From Lachnospiraceae bacterium (GTDB lineage Bacteria > Bacillota > Clostridia > Lachnospirales > Lachnospiraceae), in the NCBI GenBank assembly GCA_009774235.1, contig VSNJ01000014.1:1-46292 (forward strand): DNA of 46,292 bases, read 5' to 3'. Below the pieces are notes generated by a model, which was given only the letters and a program-made list of their open reading frames with translations, was not told where the DNA came from and ran no database searches. This document shows, in pieces, positions 1-7,088 of this stretch; the stretch's first letter is position 1, and each line of letters starts with the position of its first letter. The position numbers were made by a program, and so were the translations under genes.

Positions 1-48
1 TGTTTCCGGGGTTTCTTAATTAGCATTACCCCCGCCCCCGAACTTTTG

Positions 49-186
49 TTAGTTTTCGGTGTTCTGTGCTACCTGTTCCGTTGCCTGTCCTGTTTCCTGT
101 GAATCGTCCTTGCTGTTGTTTGCCAATAAGCCATACCCCAAAAGCACCACAACAACCGCACCAATAATAAGATACTTTTTCTTCAT
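49..186 (-). CDS. Small membrane-anchored peptide (45 aa)
   Basis: The start is fixed by an AGGAGG site seven bases upstream of ATG at 186. The product begins MKKKYLIIGAVVVVLLGYG, a positively charged N-terminus followed by one hydrophobic segment (about residues 4-21). A short hydrophilic tail rich in Gln, Asp, Glu and Thr follows. There is no Cys for lipid attachment. It looks like a single-pass peptide with its tail outside the membrane. It is the last gene of the leftmost cluster, and a copy of the dispersed 17-bp palindrome lies just before it. I do not recognise the family; a lysis accessory or superinfection-exclusion peptide is possible but unproven. Confidence 0.6.
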   Translation of the reverse strand: MKKKYLIIGAVVVVLLGYGLLANNSKDDSQETGQATEQVAQNTEN

Positions 187-210
187 AGCAATTTGCCTCC
201 TTTTGTTTTG

Positions 211-224
211 TGTCCGAATCGGTC
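211..224. promoter_or_regulatory. parS-like palindrome, copy 1
   Basis: TGTCCGAATCGGTC, preceded by G, is one of seven dispersed copies of the same near-palindrome. It is intergenic, upstream of the 45-aa peptide gene. A ParB-binding centromere role is inferred from dispersion, symmetry and the presence of parAB. Confidence 0.55.
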
Positions 225-335
225 TTTTTTATTGATTTTTCCTTTTTATCCTGCTATTATAATAGATAAATACAAGGGGCGGTCAGCAGGATTGTTTAGG
301 TATCCGCCCCGTGTGTTTCCCTTTTTGTAAAAGTC

Positions 336-479
336 TTACTTTTCCAGTAAGGCTTTTACTTTTTCTATTGCTTCTTTCAAGTCCTCACATTCTGCCAAAA
401 TTTCCAAAATCTTTCTTGTTTGGTTTTCCTCTGCTGTTTCTTTAAGTAATTCCGCTAAATTCATATCATCTTGCTCCAT
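336..479 (-). CDS. Small hypothetical helical protein (47 aa)
   Basis: ATG at 479 is preceded by AAAGGAG at proper spacing. The product (MEQDDMNLAELLKETAEENQ...) is very acidic, and its Leu/Glu/Lys spacing suggests amphipathic helices. It lies directly behind a near-consensus promoter carrying an ATACTT-type operator (517-545). It is therefore probably controlled by the same repressor as the rep-side genes. The family is not recognised; antitoxin-like or regulatory roles are possible but unsupported. Confidence 0.6.
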   Translation of the reverse strand: MEQDDMNLAELLKETAEENQTRKILEILAECEDLKEAIEKVKALLEK

Positions 480-516
480 ATTCTCTCCTTTCCTGCCGTT
501 CCCTTGCTACAATTAT

Positions 517-545
517 ATTATATACTTGCATAAGTATATTGTCAA
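517..545 (-). promoter_or_regulatory. Consensus promoter with operator 1 in its spacer
   Basis: On the minus strand TTGACA (540-545) and TATAAT (517-522) are separated by exactly 17 bp. The 16-bp palindrome ATACTTATGCAAGTAT (522-537 in plus-strand coordinates) fills the spacer. A protein bound there would block RNA polymerase. It drives the 47-aa gene at 336-479. Confidence 0.8.
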
Positions 546-607
546 TAGTTTTTCGACACTTTTTGAAATTATTATTGTACGATATTCCTTAGATGTCAAC
601 TCCATTT

Positions 608-760
608 TTAACAATACCTAAAGTAAAGCAGATAAAGCCTTTGTTCTGTACTTAATGATTTATCCAGTAACAAAGAATTAAAATCCGCTTCCGTCATTAT
701 CTTTACTTTGATTCTTAGCTGTAGCAGAAAATAATACAGATTCTTTACTATTTCAAGCAT
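608..760 (-). CDS. Small hypothetical protein (50 aa) coupled to the RHH gene
   Basis: The start ATG (758-760) overlaps the stop of the upstream ribbon-helix-helix gene as TAATG, typical of translational coupling. The product starts MLEIVKNLYYFLLQLRIKVK and is probably helical, with no clear motif. The overlap suggests it is co-expressed with the putative repressor. The family is unknown. Because it is short and lacks a strong independent ribosome-binding site, it is less certain than its neighbour. Confidence 0.5.
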   Translation of the reverse strand: MLEIVKNLYYFLLQLRIKVKIMTEADFNSLLLDKSLSTEQRLYLLYFRYC

Positions 761-957
761 TACTGCACCCCTCTTTTCTCGTTGATTGCTGCAACTACAA
801 ATTCGTTACGGCTCTTGTATCCCTGTTCCTTTGCTGCCCTGTCTATTTCTTGCATTTCCCCTTTTGGTACAACAACTGAAAATCTGTCATAGGCTTTAGC
901 ATTGTACTTATTTTTGCTTTTTGTACGGCTTGCCCTGTTGTCCTCTGTGTTTGCCAT
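760..957 (-). CDS. Ribbon-helix-helix (CopG/Arc-like) DNA-binding repressor
   Basis: The 65-aa product starts at ATG 957, preceded by AGGAGGTGG; the longer upstream extension lacks a ribosome-binding site. A basic N-terminal arm (residues 1-26) precedes an Arc/CopG-like fold. That fold has a beta strand around DRFSVVVP, a helix MQEIDRAAKEQGY and the turn-helix SRNEFVVAAINEK. Such proteins dimerise and insert a two-stranded sheet into the major groove of short palindromes. Its own promoter overlaps operator 2 (1024-1039), which suggests autorepression. I infer that it recognises ATACTTRYRYAAGTAT, present nine times in the window, including upstream of the HUH rep gene. That parallels CopG control of rolling-circle plasmids. 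Confidence 0.75.
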   Translation of the reverse strand: MANTEDNRASRTKSKNKYNAKAYDRFSVVVPKGEMQEIDRAAKEQGYKSRNEFVVAAINEKRGVQ

Positions 958-1006
958 TTTTCCACCTCCTGTATTATCTGATAACGCCAACAAATGCCTT
1001 ATTGTG

Positions 1007-1039
1007 ATTGTATCATACTTTTTATACTTATGCAAGTAT
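1007..1039 (-). promoter_or_regulatory. Promoter of the RHH repressor gene with operator 2
   Basis: Minus-strand TTGCAT (1030-1035) and TACAAT (1007-1012) are 17 bp apart. The perfect 16-bp palindrome ATACTTATGCAAGTAT (1024-1039) covers the -35 element. This arrangement fits autoregulation by the RHH protein encoded 50 bp downstream. Confidence 0.65.
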
Positions 1040-1061
1040 ACAATCTGCACAACTTATTTAT

Positions 1062-1077
1062 ATACTTATGTAAGTAT
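1062..1077. promoter_or_regulatory. Operator 3
   Basis: ATACTTATGTAAGTAT lies between the divergent repressor promoter and the plus-strand promoter. Its centre is 38 bp from operator 2 and 43 bp from operator 4. The same spacings occur in mirror image at 35430-35526. Confidence 0.7.
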
Positions 1078-1096
1078 TTTTGTGCGCTATTCCGGG

Positions 1097-1125
1097 TTGA
1101 AAATATACTTGCACAAGTATATAAT
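1097..1125 (+). promoter_or_regulatory. Plus-strand promoter with operator 4 in its spacer
   Basis: TTGAAA (1097-1102) and TATAAT (1120-1125) are 17 bp apart. The palindrome ATACTTGCACAAGTAT (1105-1120) occupies the spacer. It drives the two plus-strand genes 1173-1817, divergent from the repressor gene, like a small lysogeny-type switch. Confidence 0.8.
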
Positions 1126-1172
1126 AGAATCATCAAAGGAAAACAAAAAACAGAAAACGGAGGTACAATGAA

Positions 1173-1478
1173 ATGACAAATACAGAAATTATTATCAATG
1201 AAGCACTGGCAAACGGATTATATACAGAGGAACAAATAGAGAATATCCTTGCAAGCGGTCACATGATACCATTACATACATTTAAGGCATGGAAAGATAA
1301 CGGATACATTGTTAAAAAGGGAGAACACGCAAGAATTACTACCCGTCTTTGGAAATACACAAACAAGGCAAAGAAAAGTGAGGAGGCAGACGAAAATACA
1401 GAGGGTACAGAACACAATCACTACTACTTAGCAAAAGCCTTTCTGTTTACTGCCGACCAAGTAGAAAAGATAAGCTGA
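1173..1478 (+). CDS. Hypothetical protein with ArdC-like lysine-glycine motif (101 aa)
   Basis: ATG at 1173 follows GGAGGTACAATGAA. The centre of the product (LHTFKAWKDNGYIVKKGEHA) resembles the short motif at the start of ArdC/DUF1738-type single-stranded-DNA-binding domains (KxxGYxVKKGE). The rest is acidic and unfamiliar. It is the first gene of the only plus-strand operon, controlled by a promoter with an operator in its spacer. It is therefore expressed when the repressor is absent or low. An anti-restriction or ssDNA-binding role is a weak inference from this motif alone. Confidence 0.6.
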   Translation: MTNTEIIINEALANGLYTEEQIENILASGHMIPLHTFKAWKDNGYIVKKGEHARITTRLWKYTNKAKKSEEADENTEGTEHNHYYLAKAFLFTADQVEKIS

Positions 1479-1492
1479 TAACCAACACAAAC

Positions 1493-1515
1493 GCTGCCGG
1501 GGATTCCCCGGCGGT
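1493..1515 (+). other. Intercistronic GC-rich hairpin
   Basis: GCCGGGG-ATT-CCCCGGC with flanking wobble pairs forms a stable stem between the two plus-strand genes. There is no U-run behind it, so it is more likely an mRNA-stability or attenuating element than a terminator. Confidence 0.5.
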
Positions 1516-1541
1516 ATCTTGAAAAATGAGGTAAAAATATT

Positions 1542-1817
1542 ATGGATTTTGAAAAGTATGAAAAGTATATGAACGCAAGGGCAGCAGTCAGAAAAGAAAA
1601 TGAACGCCGGATAGCGGAAAAATTTGCCGAATGTGAAAAGTACGTTGCTGATAACTATATAAACTGTGGCTGTGTCTTTACCAAACATGATGAAAACTTA
1701 AAGAAACAAGGCTTTATGATATGGCAAGACAACGGCAACATTTCCCATAAGTGGCTAACCCTTAAAGAATGTGGAATTACACCCCTTGACCTGCTACCTT
1801 ATCCCGAATACAAATAA
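1542..1817 (+). CDS. Hypothetical protein (91 aa), second plus-strand gene
   Basis: The start ATG follows TGAGGT eight bases upstream. The N-terminal half is a charged helix (MDFEKYEKYMNARAAVRKEN). It is followed by two Cys residues in NCGCVF and a C-terminal part rich in Trp and Leu. No family is recognised. It shares the regulated promoter of the upstream gene and ends at the bidirectional terminator at 1820-1856. Confidence 0.6.
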   Translation: MDFEKYEKYMNARAAVRKENERRIAEKFAECEKYVADNYINCGCVFTKHDENLKKQGFMIWQDNGNISHKWLTLKECGITPLDLLPYPEYK

Positions 1818-1819
1818 AA

Positions 1820-1856
1820 ACAACCCCCAAAAGCTGATAAAGCCGTTGGGGGTTGT
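1820..1856. terminator. Bidirectional terminator between convergent operons
   Basis: An 11-bp perfect stem (ACAACCCCCAA/TTGGGGGTTGT) has a 15-nt loop. Read on the minus strand it is followed by TTTTTATTTG, so it should terminate the long lysis operon. The stem may also stop plus-strand transcription from 1173-1817. Confidence 0.8.
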
Positions 1857-1876
1857 CTGCCGTTTCTTCCTGTATG

Positions 1877-2185
1877 CTATTTAATAAACCTGTCTTTTAT
1901 TTCTTTCAGCGTATCCCACCCATACATAGCGATATATGCCACAACAAAAGCTGCAAATACTGCCAATACCACATAATACCATAATAGCATTACACGGGCA
2001 TATGCAACGTAAATAAGCAACGCTGCCACGGTCACGATTAAGGATACAAGGATAACAAACGCTTTTGTAGGCACTTTCTTTATCCCCGGCATATCCTTTA
2101 ACAGTTCCGTAATAAGGGATACCATAAAAGCCAACGCCCCCAACACGCCAATAATAACAACTGAATATTCTGATATAATCTGCAT
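1877..2185 (-). CDS. Holin-like membrane protein (102 aa)
   Basis: ATG at 2185 is preceded by CGGAGGTAAAACT. The product has about three hydrophobic segments (residues 8-27, 42-62, 68-90) and a charged C-terminal tail (LKEIKDRFIK). Size, membrane topology and position directly after the two cell-wall hydrolases are typical of phage holins, which permeabilise the inner membrane to release endolysin. I cannot assign a named holin family. It is the last gene of the late operon before the terminator. Confidence 0.7.
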   Translation of the reverse strand: MQIISEYSVVIIGVLGALAFMVSLITELLKDMPGIKKVPTKAFVILVSLIVTVAALLIYVAYARVMLLWYYVVLAVFAAFVVAYIAMYGWDTLKEIKDRFIK

Positions 2186-2205
2186 AGTTTTACCTCCGTT
2201 TTTTG

Positions 2206-2219
2206 TGTCCGAATCGGTC
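2206..2219. promoter_or_regulatory. parS-like palindrome, copy 2
   Basis: GTGTCCGAATCGGTC sits between the holin-like gene and the stop codon of the endolysin gene. It is part of the dispersed seven-copy family. Confidence 0.55.
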
Positions 2220-3337
2220 TATTTTACATTTTCTTTATCCACCCAACCATAAATGCCCTTACCGTCCTGTGATATTAAATGATATGGGTGTGTGCTTCCG
2301 GGATTTATCGCCGTTACCTTACAGGTGCTTACAACGTCCTTTGCCGTGCTTGCCTGTTTTGCCGTGGAGGACTTGTAAACCGGTCCCCCTGTAAATGTCA
2401 GCCGGTCCCCGCAAGATACCGTTTTCGGGTCATTGTCTGCGGTTGTGACTAATTCTTTGATTGATTCCACGTTGACCCAACCATAAACGCCCTTACCGTC
2501 CTGTGATATTAAATGGTACGGGTGTGCGCTTCCGGGATTTACTGCTGTTACCCGGCACTTACTGGTTGTATCCTTTGTTGTGCTTGCTGATTTCGCCGTT
2601 GAGGACACGAAAACCCCACCGCCTATAAAAGTTACGCTAACGCCCGTTTCAAGCGATTTTGGGGCGTTCTGCGTTGCCTGTGTGGTATCCTGTTTCTTTT
2701 CTTCCTGTACGTCCGTCAGCTTGCTTTCTTTTACCGCCTTATACACCTTTGCCCTACGGCTTTCATATTGCCCCATTACGCTATCTTTCAGTGCATGGGC
2801 GTGTATTTTATCAAGTCCTACTTTTTCAATGCCCCCTGCGTCATTTCCGGCGGTTGTGGCTATCCTTTTGCTTGCCCCGCTGCCTCCTTGATTTTCCAAA
2901 TCTGCATAATAGGCAAGTGCCTTTTGGGATACCAACCCGGCTTTAACGCCATTTTTTACATAGGCGGTTATATCCTTGTCGGCTAAATCGTCCTGTGCTT
3001 CTTTTCCCTGTGGCGTTTTCAACAATTCAGAAATTGCCGTTGCTTCTGCTTCGGTTGCTTCCCTTTCCTGTTTGTTCCATGCGTCCGCACTACTTCCGGC
3101 AATCTCATTATACAGGCTTTCCCCTAAAATCTTTTTCGCCTGTTCAGTATCTTTTTTTACTATGGATTTCAAAAGAGGTAATGCGCGGCCCCAATATGCG
3201 TTCCACTGGCATTTTCCTATGCTCATGCCGTGTTTATTGTCGTTTCTGTTGACGCTGCCATAGTTGCCCTCCTGCGAATAAATGATACCACTTGCAACAT
3301 TGACAATCTTTTTTATCTGTGCTGCTGTTACTGCCAT
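2219..3337 (-). CDS. Peptidoglycan hydrolase (lysozyme-like) with two SH3-like repeats
   Basis: This 372-aa product starts at ATG 3337 after AGGAGGTATACT. Residues 1-210 form a putative muramidase or transglycosylase-type catalytic domain. A candidate catalytic Glu lies in SQEGNYGSVNRND, next to GKCQWNAYWG. Residues about 227-295 and 306-372 are two near-identical SH3-like wall-binding modules, each ending in HPYHLISQDGKG.YGWV. It degrades cell wall at lysis and possibly carries the binding modules for specificity. The amidase just upstream has the same two modules, so the two lysins probably act together. The precise glycosidase family is uncertain. Confidence 0.65.
   Translation of the reverse strand: MAVTAAQIKKIVNVASGIIYSQEGNYGSVNRNDNKHGMSIGKCQWNAYWGRALPLLKSIVKKDTEQAKKILGESLYNEIAGSSADAWNKQEREATEAEATAISELLKTPQGKEAQDDLADKDITAYVKNGVKAGLVSQKALAYYADLENQGGSGASKRIATTAGNDAGGIEKVGLDKIHAHALKDSVMGQYESRRAKVYKAVKESKLTDVQEEKKQDTTQATQNAPKSLETGVSVTFIGGGVFVSSTAKSASTTKDTTSKCRVTAVNPGSAHPYHLISQDGKGVYGWVNVESIKELVTTADNDPKTVSCGDRLTFTGGPVYKSSTAKQASTAKDVVSTCKVTAINPGSTHPYHLISQDGKGIYGWVDKENVK
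2222..2659 (-). repeat. Two tandem SH3-like module copies (lysozyme gene)
   Basis: Residues 306-372 (2222-2422) and 227-295 (2453-2659) are strongly similar to each other in protein and DNA. They also match the copies at 3351-3785 and 13894-14085. The shared core encodes HPYHLISQDGKG.YGWV. Confidence 0.85.
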
Positions 3338-3347
3338 AGTATACCTC

Positions 3348-4385
3348 CTATTTTTTCACGTTTCCTTTGTCAACCCAACCGTAAATACCCTTTCCGTCCT
3401 GTGAAACACAATGATAAGGGTGTGTGCCTTTGGCGTTGATTGCCGTAACCTCGCAACGGCTTGATACGTTCTTGTTTGTGCTTGCCTGTGCTGCCGTGGA
3501 GGACTTATAAACCGGTCCCCCTGTGAATGTTACGGTATCGCCCTTAGAAACGCTTTTAGGGTCATTCCGTGCGGTTACGGACGCTTCTTTTATTGATTCC
3601 GCATTTACCCAACCGTAAACGCCTTTTCCGTCCTGTGAAACGCAATGATAAGGGTGTGTGCCTTTGGCGTTGATTGCCGTAACCTTACATGTGCTTTCCT
3701 TGCTTATTGTCTTTGCTGCCTTGTCCGCTGTAGAGGATACATACACGCCACCGCCTGTAAATGTCACGGTATCGCCCTCTTTCAATGTGCCTGTGGCGTT
3801 CTGTGTGCCGTTTCCTGCCGTGTTTGCATTACCGCCTAAGATTTCCTTTACCATGCTTTTAAATGCCGTCCATTCGCTCGGATTGCTTACCATTTGTGCC
3901 GGGCAGCTTTTCCCCGTCACATCATAATGCCTTAATACATATGTATCTACGCCCCCTGCTGAAATTCCAAGCATTTTACAAATGAACGCACACAAATACG
4001 CTGCATTTTTCTTTGTCTTTTCTGAAATTTTGTAATTCCCGGCTGTGCAACACATTTCAATGCCTATGCTGTTTGCGTTTCTGCAAGCATTGTGTTTATA
4101 GGCTTTCGCCCCACAATGCCATGCGGTATCCCTTAACTCTACGCTCTGATAAATCTCCGAATCATCTACAAAGAGATGTGCGGACGCATTGCGCCCTGCC
4201 CCGCTGAAATATGTGGCGTTTGCCTTTGCCGTGTCCTTAGTGTTTCCTGTGTAGTGCATTACCACATACGCCACATTTCGGCTTGCGTTGTTGTTCAGAT
4301 TCCCGGCGTTGCACTGAATCCCCGAATTTATCTTGATACCGTTTACCGTATCTGTCATAAATCCTGTAGTTACTGTTTTTGCCAT
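3348..4385 (-). CDS. N-acetylmuramoyl-L-alanine amidase with two SH3-like repeats
   Basis: The 345-aa product starts at ATG 4385 behind AGGAGGTATGCCTT. Residues 30-180 show an amidase_2/PGRP fold. It has the first zinc ligand in VVMHYTGNT, a substrate-side stretch SAHLFVDD, and the second ligand cluster HYDVTGKSCPAQM (His and Cys). It should cleave the amide bond between muramic acid and L-Ala of the stem peptide. Two SH3-like modules follow (residues about 201-267 and 278-345). It is the main endolysin candidate and sits between two membrane-protein genes and the second lysin. Confidence 0.9.
   Translation of the reverse strand: MAKTVTTGFMTDTVNGIKINSGIQCNAGNLNNNASRNVAYVVMHYTGNTKDTAKANATYFSGAGRNASAHLFVDDSEIYQSVELRDTAWHCGAKAYKHNACRNANSIGIEMCCTAGNYKISEKTKKNAAYLCAFICKMLGISAGGVDTYVLRHYDVTGKSCPAQMVSNPSEWTAFKSMVKEILGGNANTAGNGTQNATGTLKEGDTVTFTGGGVYVSSTADKAAKTISKESTCKVTAINAKGTHPYHCVSQDGKGVYGWVNAESIKEASVTARNDPKSVSKGDTVTFTGGPVYKSSTAAQASTNKNVSSRCEVTAINAKGTHPYHCVSQDGKGIYGWVDKGNVKK
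3351..3785 (-). repeat. Two tandem SH3-like module copies (amidase gene)
   Basis: Residues 278-345 (3351-3554) and 201-267 (3585-3785) repeat each other almost exactly, including GGPVYKSST or GGGVYVSST and HPYHCVSQDGKG.YGWV. Confidence 0.85.
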
Positions 4386-4398
4386 AAGGCATACCTCC

Positions 4399-4773
4399 TT
4401 AAATGTTTATATTGTTTAAATCAACGGAAATATCCTTTGTTTCTTCCGGGTATCCCTGTTTGATTTTAACCAAGTTTTCCGCTTTCGCTTTCCAACAATA
4501 CAAGGCTATAACCGTTGTTGTTGGTGCTGCTATGTACGTTGCCAATACCCCAAACTGGCTAAAGTCTATCAGTGTAACTTTGATACCAATAGCCAACCCG
4601 ATAAAATAGGTAAACAGGACGGCAACTAATACCGCCTTTGTAAAATTGGGTTTTTCCCTTTTCTTTTTGTCCTGTTTCCCGAATCGTAACCTTTTATTTG
4701 CGATTCTGAATAAAAGGCAAAAAATAAAGAATCCAAAAAGGACTCCTATAACAATACATATAAAATATTTCAT
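4399..4773 (-). CDS. Membrane protein (124 aa), lysis-cassette neighbour
   Basis: ATG at 4773 follows AGGAGGAATAAGCGGAAA. There are three hydrophobic segments (about residues 2-22, 48-66, 73-94) separated by a highly basic loop (GKQDKKKREKPN). The product resembles no family I can name. Its position between the DGR and the amidase suggests a holin or holin-regulator role, alongside the other two membrane proteins of this cassette. Confidence 0.6.
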   Translation of the reverse strand: MKYFICIVIGVLFGFFIFCLLFRIANKRLRFGKQDKKKREKPNFTKAVLVAVLFTYFIGLAIGIKVTLIDFSQFGVLATYIAAPTTTVIALYCWKAKAENLVKIKQGYPEETKDISVDLNNINI

Positions 4774-4780
4774 TTTCCGC

Positions 4781-5092
4781 TTATTCCTCCTGTCCGTGTG
4801 CCTTTTGGTTTATATGTTTTTCCACTTTCCCTATAGCTTCCGTGACAGGACCGTTACACCCTTGTTCTTTTAATCCTTTCAGACACGCCAAAACCGCATA
4901 TGTAAGTAAGCACAATTCGTCCTGCATATCCTCAATATCTTTCTTTTCCTGTTTCCTCAATTCCTCAATGTCCTTTGTCTGTTTTTCCTGTGCTTGAAAC
5001 CATTTTATTACCTTGTAAGCTGCTGCCCCTATCGCTGTTAATGCACTTAGGACTCCCGCAATGGTAATTATCGTTGCTGAATCAATGTACAT
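4781..5092 (-). CDS. Single-pass membrane protein with coiled coil, holin/antiholin-like (103 aa)
   Basis: The better start is ATG 5092 (MYIDSATIITIAG), because AAAGGAGCAGCAAG precedes it; upstream extension overlaps the reverse transcriptase gene. One N-terminal transmembrane helix (residues 7-28) is followed by a charged coiled-coil region (EEKQTKDIEELRKQEKKDIE). That layout matches haemolysin XhlA- or LydA-like phage lysis proteins. The start overlaps the stop of the RT gene by ten bases, which couples the DGR and lysis cassettes in one transcript. Confidence 0.6.
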   Translation of the reverse strand: MYIDSATIITIAGVLSALTAIGAAAYKVIKWFQAQEKQTKDIEELRKQEKKDIEDMQDELCLLTYAVLACLKGLKEQGCNGPVTEAIGKVEKHINQKAHGQEE

Positions 5093-6173
5093 CTTGCTGC
5101 TCCTTTCTGATGAATAGCTTGTTAAGGTTTTGCCGTAATCCGTAACTGTCGCAATGCGACAAAATCCCACGATAGGAAGCTACGGAACGGTCAAGCCTTT
5201 CTTTGCTTTCCTCTCCCGCCCTTACCATTTCAATCTGCTTTTTCAGATTCCGCTTGATTTTTACCGCCGTTTTCTTCTTTAACTTACGGTGTGTGGCCCA
5301 TATCCTGTAACCCACAAAATCAATGCCTGTGCTGCATGGACGTATTGCCGTTTTGTTATTCAAGTCCAAGCGGAGGTTATCATCTAAGAAAACCCTTAAC
5401 AGTTCCTTAACCTCTGCTAAATATTTTTTATCATGGTGCAAAATAATAATATCGTCCATATACCGTATGTAATAGTGCAGTCCTAACTCATGTTTTGCGT
5501 ACTGGTCTACCTCATTCAGATAGATATTTGCAAACATTTGAGATGTAAGGTTGCCTATCGGCATACCTTTATTGCCTAACCGTTCCGTTACCGCTACTTC
5601 GTCCGGCTCTTTTCCGGGCGGAAGTCCAAAACTCATGGATTCACAATTTATAATTCTTTCTAACAGGGTAAGCAACCGTGTATCCTTTATTCTTCTTCCT
5701 AATATTTTTAATAAAATATCATGGTCTACCCTATAGAAATACTTTGATATATCCATTTTCAAGTAATAGTAACGCCCCGGCTTTCTGTCCGTCTGCCGTA
5801 ACCAATACTGCAGTCTGTCCGCTGCCTTATGCGTTCCCTTGCCACGCCTACAGGCATACGAATCATAAATAAATGTTTTCTCATACAACGGGAACAACTG
5901 TCGATATATCGCCCATTGTACAATCCTGTCTTTGAATGGTAATGACATGATAAGCCTTTTCTTAGGCTCATAAACATAAAATGTATGATACTTTCCTACC
6001 TCATACATTCCGTAAATCAATTCATTCTGAATATTTATTAAATGCTCTTCAAAGTTGCGGTTGAAAATCAATACATCATCACGGTATCTTTTCCCTTTCC
6101 TTGCTTCTTCCCAAGCCTTATATAAATTTTCAAAATCATAAATCTTTTCGTATATGTTCTTGATACTCTGCAT
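5082..6173 (-). CDS. DGR reverse transcriptase
   Basis: The start ATG 6173 is chosen because GAGGT lies eight bases upstream; an in-frame ATG at 6188 lacks a good site. The 363-aa product has the group II/DGR RT layout. Motif A is KMDISKYF (Asp about 141), the DGR-diagnostic IGNLTSQ is at about 206-212, the catalytic YMDD is at 238-241, and a FVGY motif follows. DGR RTs copy the template-repeat RNA with frequent errors at adenines, and the cDNA replaces the variable repeat in target genes. The gene follows Avd and the template repeat in canonical order. No extra nuclease or maturase domain is seen. Confidence 0.97.
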   Translation of the reverse strand: MQSIKNIYEKIYDFENLYKAWEEARKGKRYRDDVLIFNRNFEEHLINIQNELIYGMYEVGKYHTFYVYEPKKRLIMSLPFKDRIVQWAIYRQLFPLYEKTFIYDSYACRRGKGTHKAADRLQYWLRQTDRKPGRYYYLKMDISKYFYRVDHDILLKILGRRIKDTRLLTLLERIINCESMSFGLPPGKEPDEVAVTERLGNKGMPIGNLTSQMFANIYLNEVDQYAKHELGLHYYIRYMDDIIILHHDKKYLAEVKELLRVFLDDNLRLDLNNKTAIRPCSTGIDFVGYRIWATHRKLKKKTAVKIKRNLKKQIEMVRAGEESKERLDRSVASYRGILSHCDSYGLRQNLNKLFIRKEQQDVH

Positions 6174-6390
6174 TTGCTGATACCTCATTAAGAAAATGTG
6201 CCGTACAAACCTACTAAGTTTTTAACCCTTTCGGACGTGACAAATATAATTCTTTTCAGCGTACTGCTTACTAACTGTCTTTACGGCAATACAATATTTT
6301 TCCTGTCTACAGGAATGGAAAATAACCCCTTTAACCCTGTTTGTACTGTTCTTGTAATCGTAATTGCAAGACTTCTTGACATAGGGGTAG

Positions 6391-6503
6391 AGCGGAGCGG
6401 AAACCAATGTTGTCGTTGGAGTTGGAGCGGGGGTTATTCAAGTTAAGAGCGGACGCACCCGAATTGGACGTATTGTTGAACGCCGACCCCCGGATAGGCA
6501 ACC
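6391..6503 (-). repeat. DGR template repeat (TR)
   Basis: This 113-bp non-coding segment between avd and the RT gene aligns without gaps to 7104-7216 (VR1) and 44492-44604 (VR2). The coding-sense strand is minus and holds 22 adenines, many in AAC/AAT codons. VR1 differs at 13 positions, all template adenines. VR2 differs at 12 template adenines plus one C-to-G. The shared 3' end GGTTTCCGCTCCGCT is the initiation-of-mutagenic-homing side. Confidence 0.97.
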
Positions 6504-6536
6504 ACCGTAAATTAGTGATTATTTCCCAATGTATTT

Positions 6537-6962
6537 TTATCTCTGCTTTTCCCTGCTGTTTACCCAAGCCATATAACCGCCAATCATACGACCGATTTCA
6601 TCTACCTTTCTAATCCATACTTCCCATGAATGGAAGTCTAAACAAGGCTTTTGTTTTGGGTATAAGTCCGGGTCTTTTGCAAGCCTTAGCAGATTTCTTA
6701 ATACATCAACTTCAATATCTAAATCCTGTAAGGTTGTTTTCTTATGGTATTTCTTTTCAAGCCTAACCGCCATTTCCAACATGGTATACATTGTCTGTCT
6801 TATATCCCCTGCCAACACATACCTTTCAGTTTTCGGAAAATCCTTTAATTTCGGATTTCCGTACATTATCATTTCATAAATCTTTTCTTTTATCTGAAAT
6901 ATATCGTTTCCGTTTTGTTTCTTTCCCTCCTGTATGCCCTTTGCTTCCTGCAACTCTTCCAT
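6537..6962 (-). CDS. avd: DGR accessory variability determinant (Avd)
   Basis: The 141-aa product is rich in helices and basic residues. It has the size and placement of Avd proteins, which form a pentameric four-helix-bundle barrel that binds the RT and the TR RNA. Recognisable segments are KIYEMIMYGNPKLKDFPKTE, ADLRQTMYT-like GDIRQTMYTMLEMAVRLEKK and LRNLLRLAKDPDLYP. It lies directly upstream of the template repeat. It may also use bases of its own 3' end as part of the TR RNA 5' flank. The N-terminal 25 residues are low-complexity and charged. Confidence 0.9.
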   Translation of the reverse strand: MEELQEAKGIQEGKKQNGNDIFQIKEKIYEMIMYGNPKLKDFPKTERYVLAGDIRQTMYTMLEMAVRLEKKYHKKTTLQDLDIEVDVLRNLLRLAKDPDLYPKQKPCLDFHSWEVWIRKVDEIGRMIGGYMAWVNSREKQR

Positions 6963-6996
6963 AACTCTCCCTGTCTACTGATTAGCGTTTTACTAC

Positions 6997-7024
6997 AACG
7001 GGGTATGCTACCGCATACCCCGTT
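6997..7024. other. DGR-type hairpin with GGTA loop, distal copy
   Basis: A 12-bp perfect stem (AACGGGGTATGC) closes a four-base loop, TACC on plus and GGTA on minus. It lies between the VR1 stop codon and avd. It shares the loop with the hairpins at 7046-7067 and 44431-44448. Hairpins or cruciforms just downstream of the homing site are known target-recognition elements of DGRs. Confidence 0.75.
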
Positions 7025-7045
7025 AAGTTTGACATTTTGCTACAA

Positions 7046-7067
7046 AGGGTGTGCTACCGCACACCCT
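7046..7067. other. DGR-type hairpin with GGTA loop, proximal to VR1
   Basis: A nine-bp perfect stem (AGGGTGTGC) with the same GGTA minus-strand tetraloop is 36 bp from the end of VR1. VR2 has the equivalent element about 43 bp away, and none is seen beside the TR. This is the expected distribution for a target-marking element. Confidence 0.8.
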
Positions 7068-7088
7068 GTCAGTTATCCAGTTATCAGT

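Noticed and set aside
1..48. A possible reading frame starting ATG at 25-27 on minus and leaving the window.
   Set aside because: It has no ribosome-binding site and, if the ends are joined as a circle, meets a stop after nine codons.
276..310. GGGGCGG/CCGCCCC inverted repeat between the first two small genes.
   Set aside because: The loop is 21 nt and no U-run follows, so a terminator call is not supported.
6331..6567. A 78-codon ORF that reads through the template repeat and resembles the C-terminus of the variable proteins.
   Set aside because: It has no ribosome-binding site and overlaps the end of avd. Its similarity to the variable proteins comes from the TR itself, which is a template RNA.
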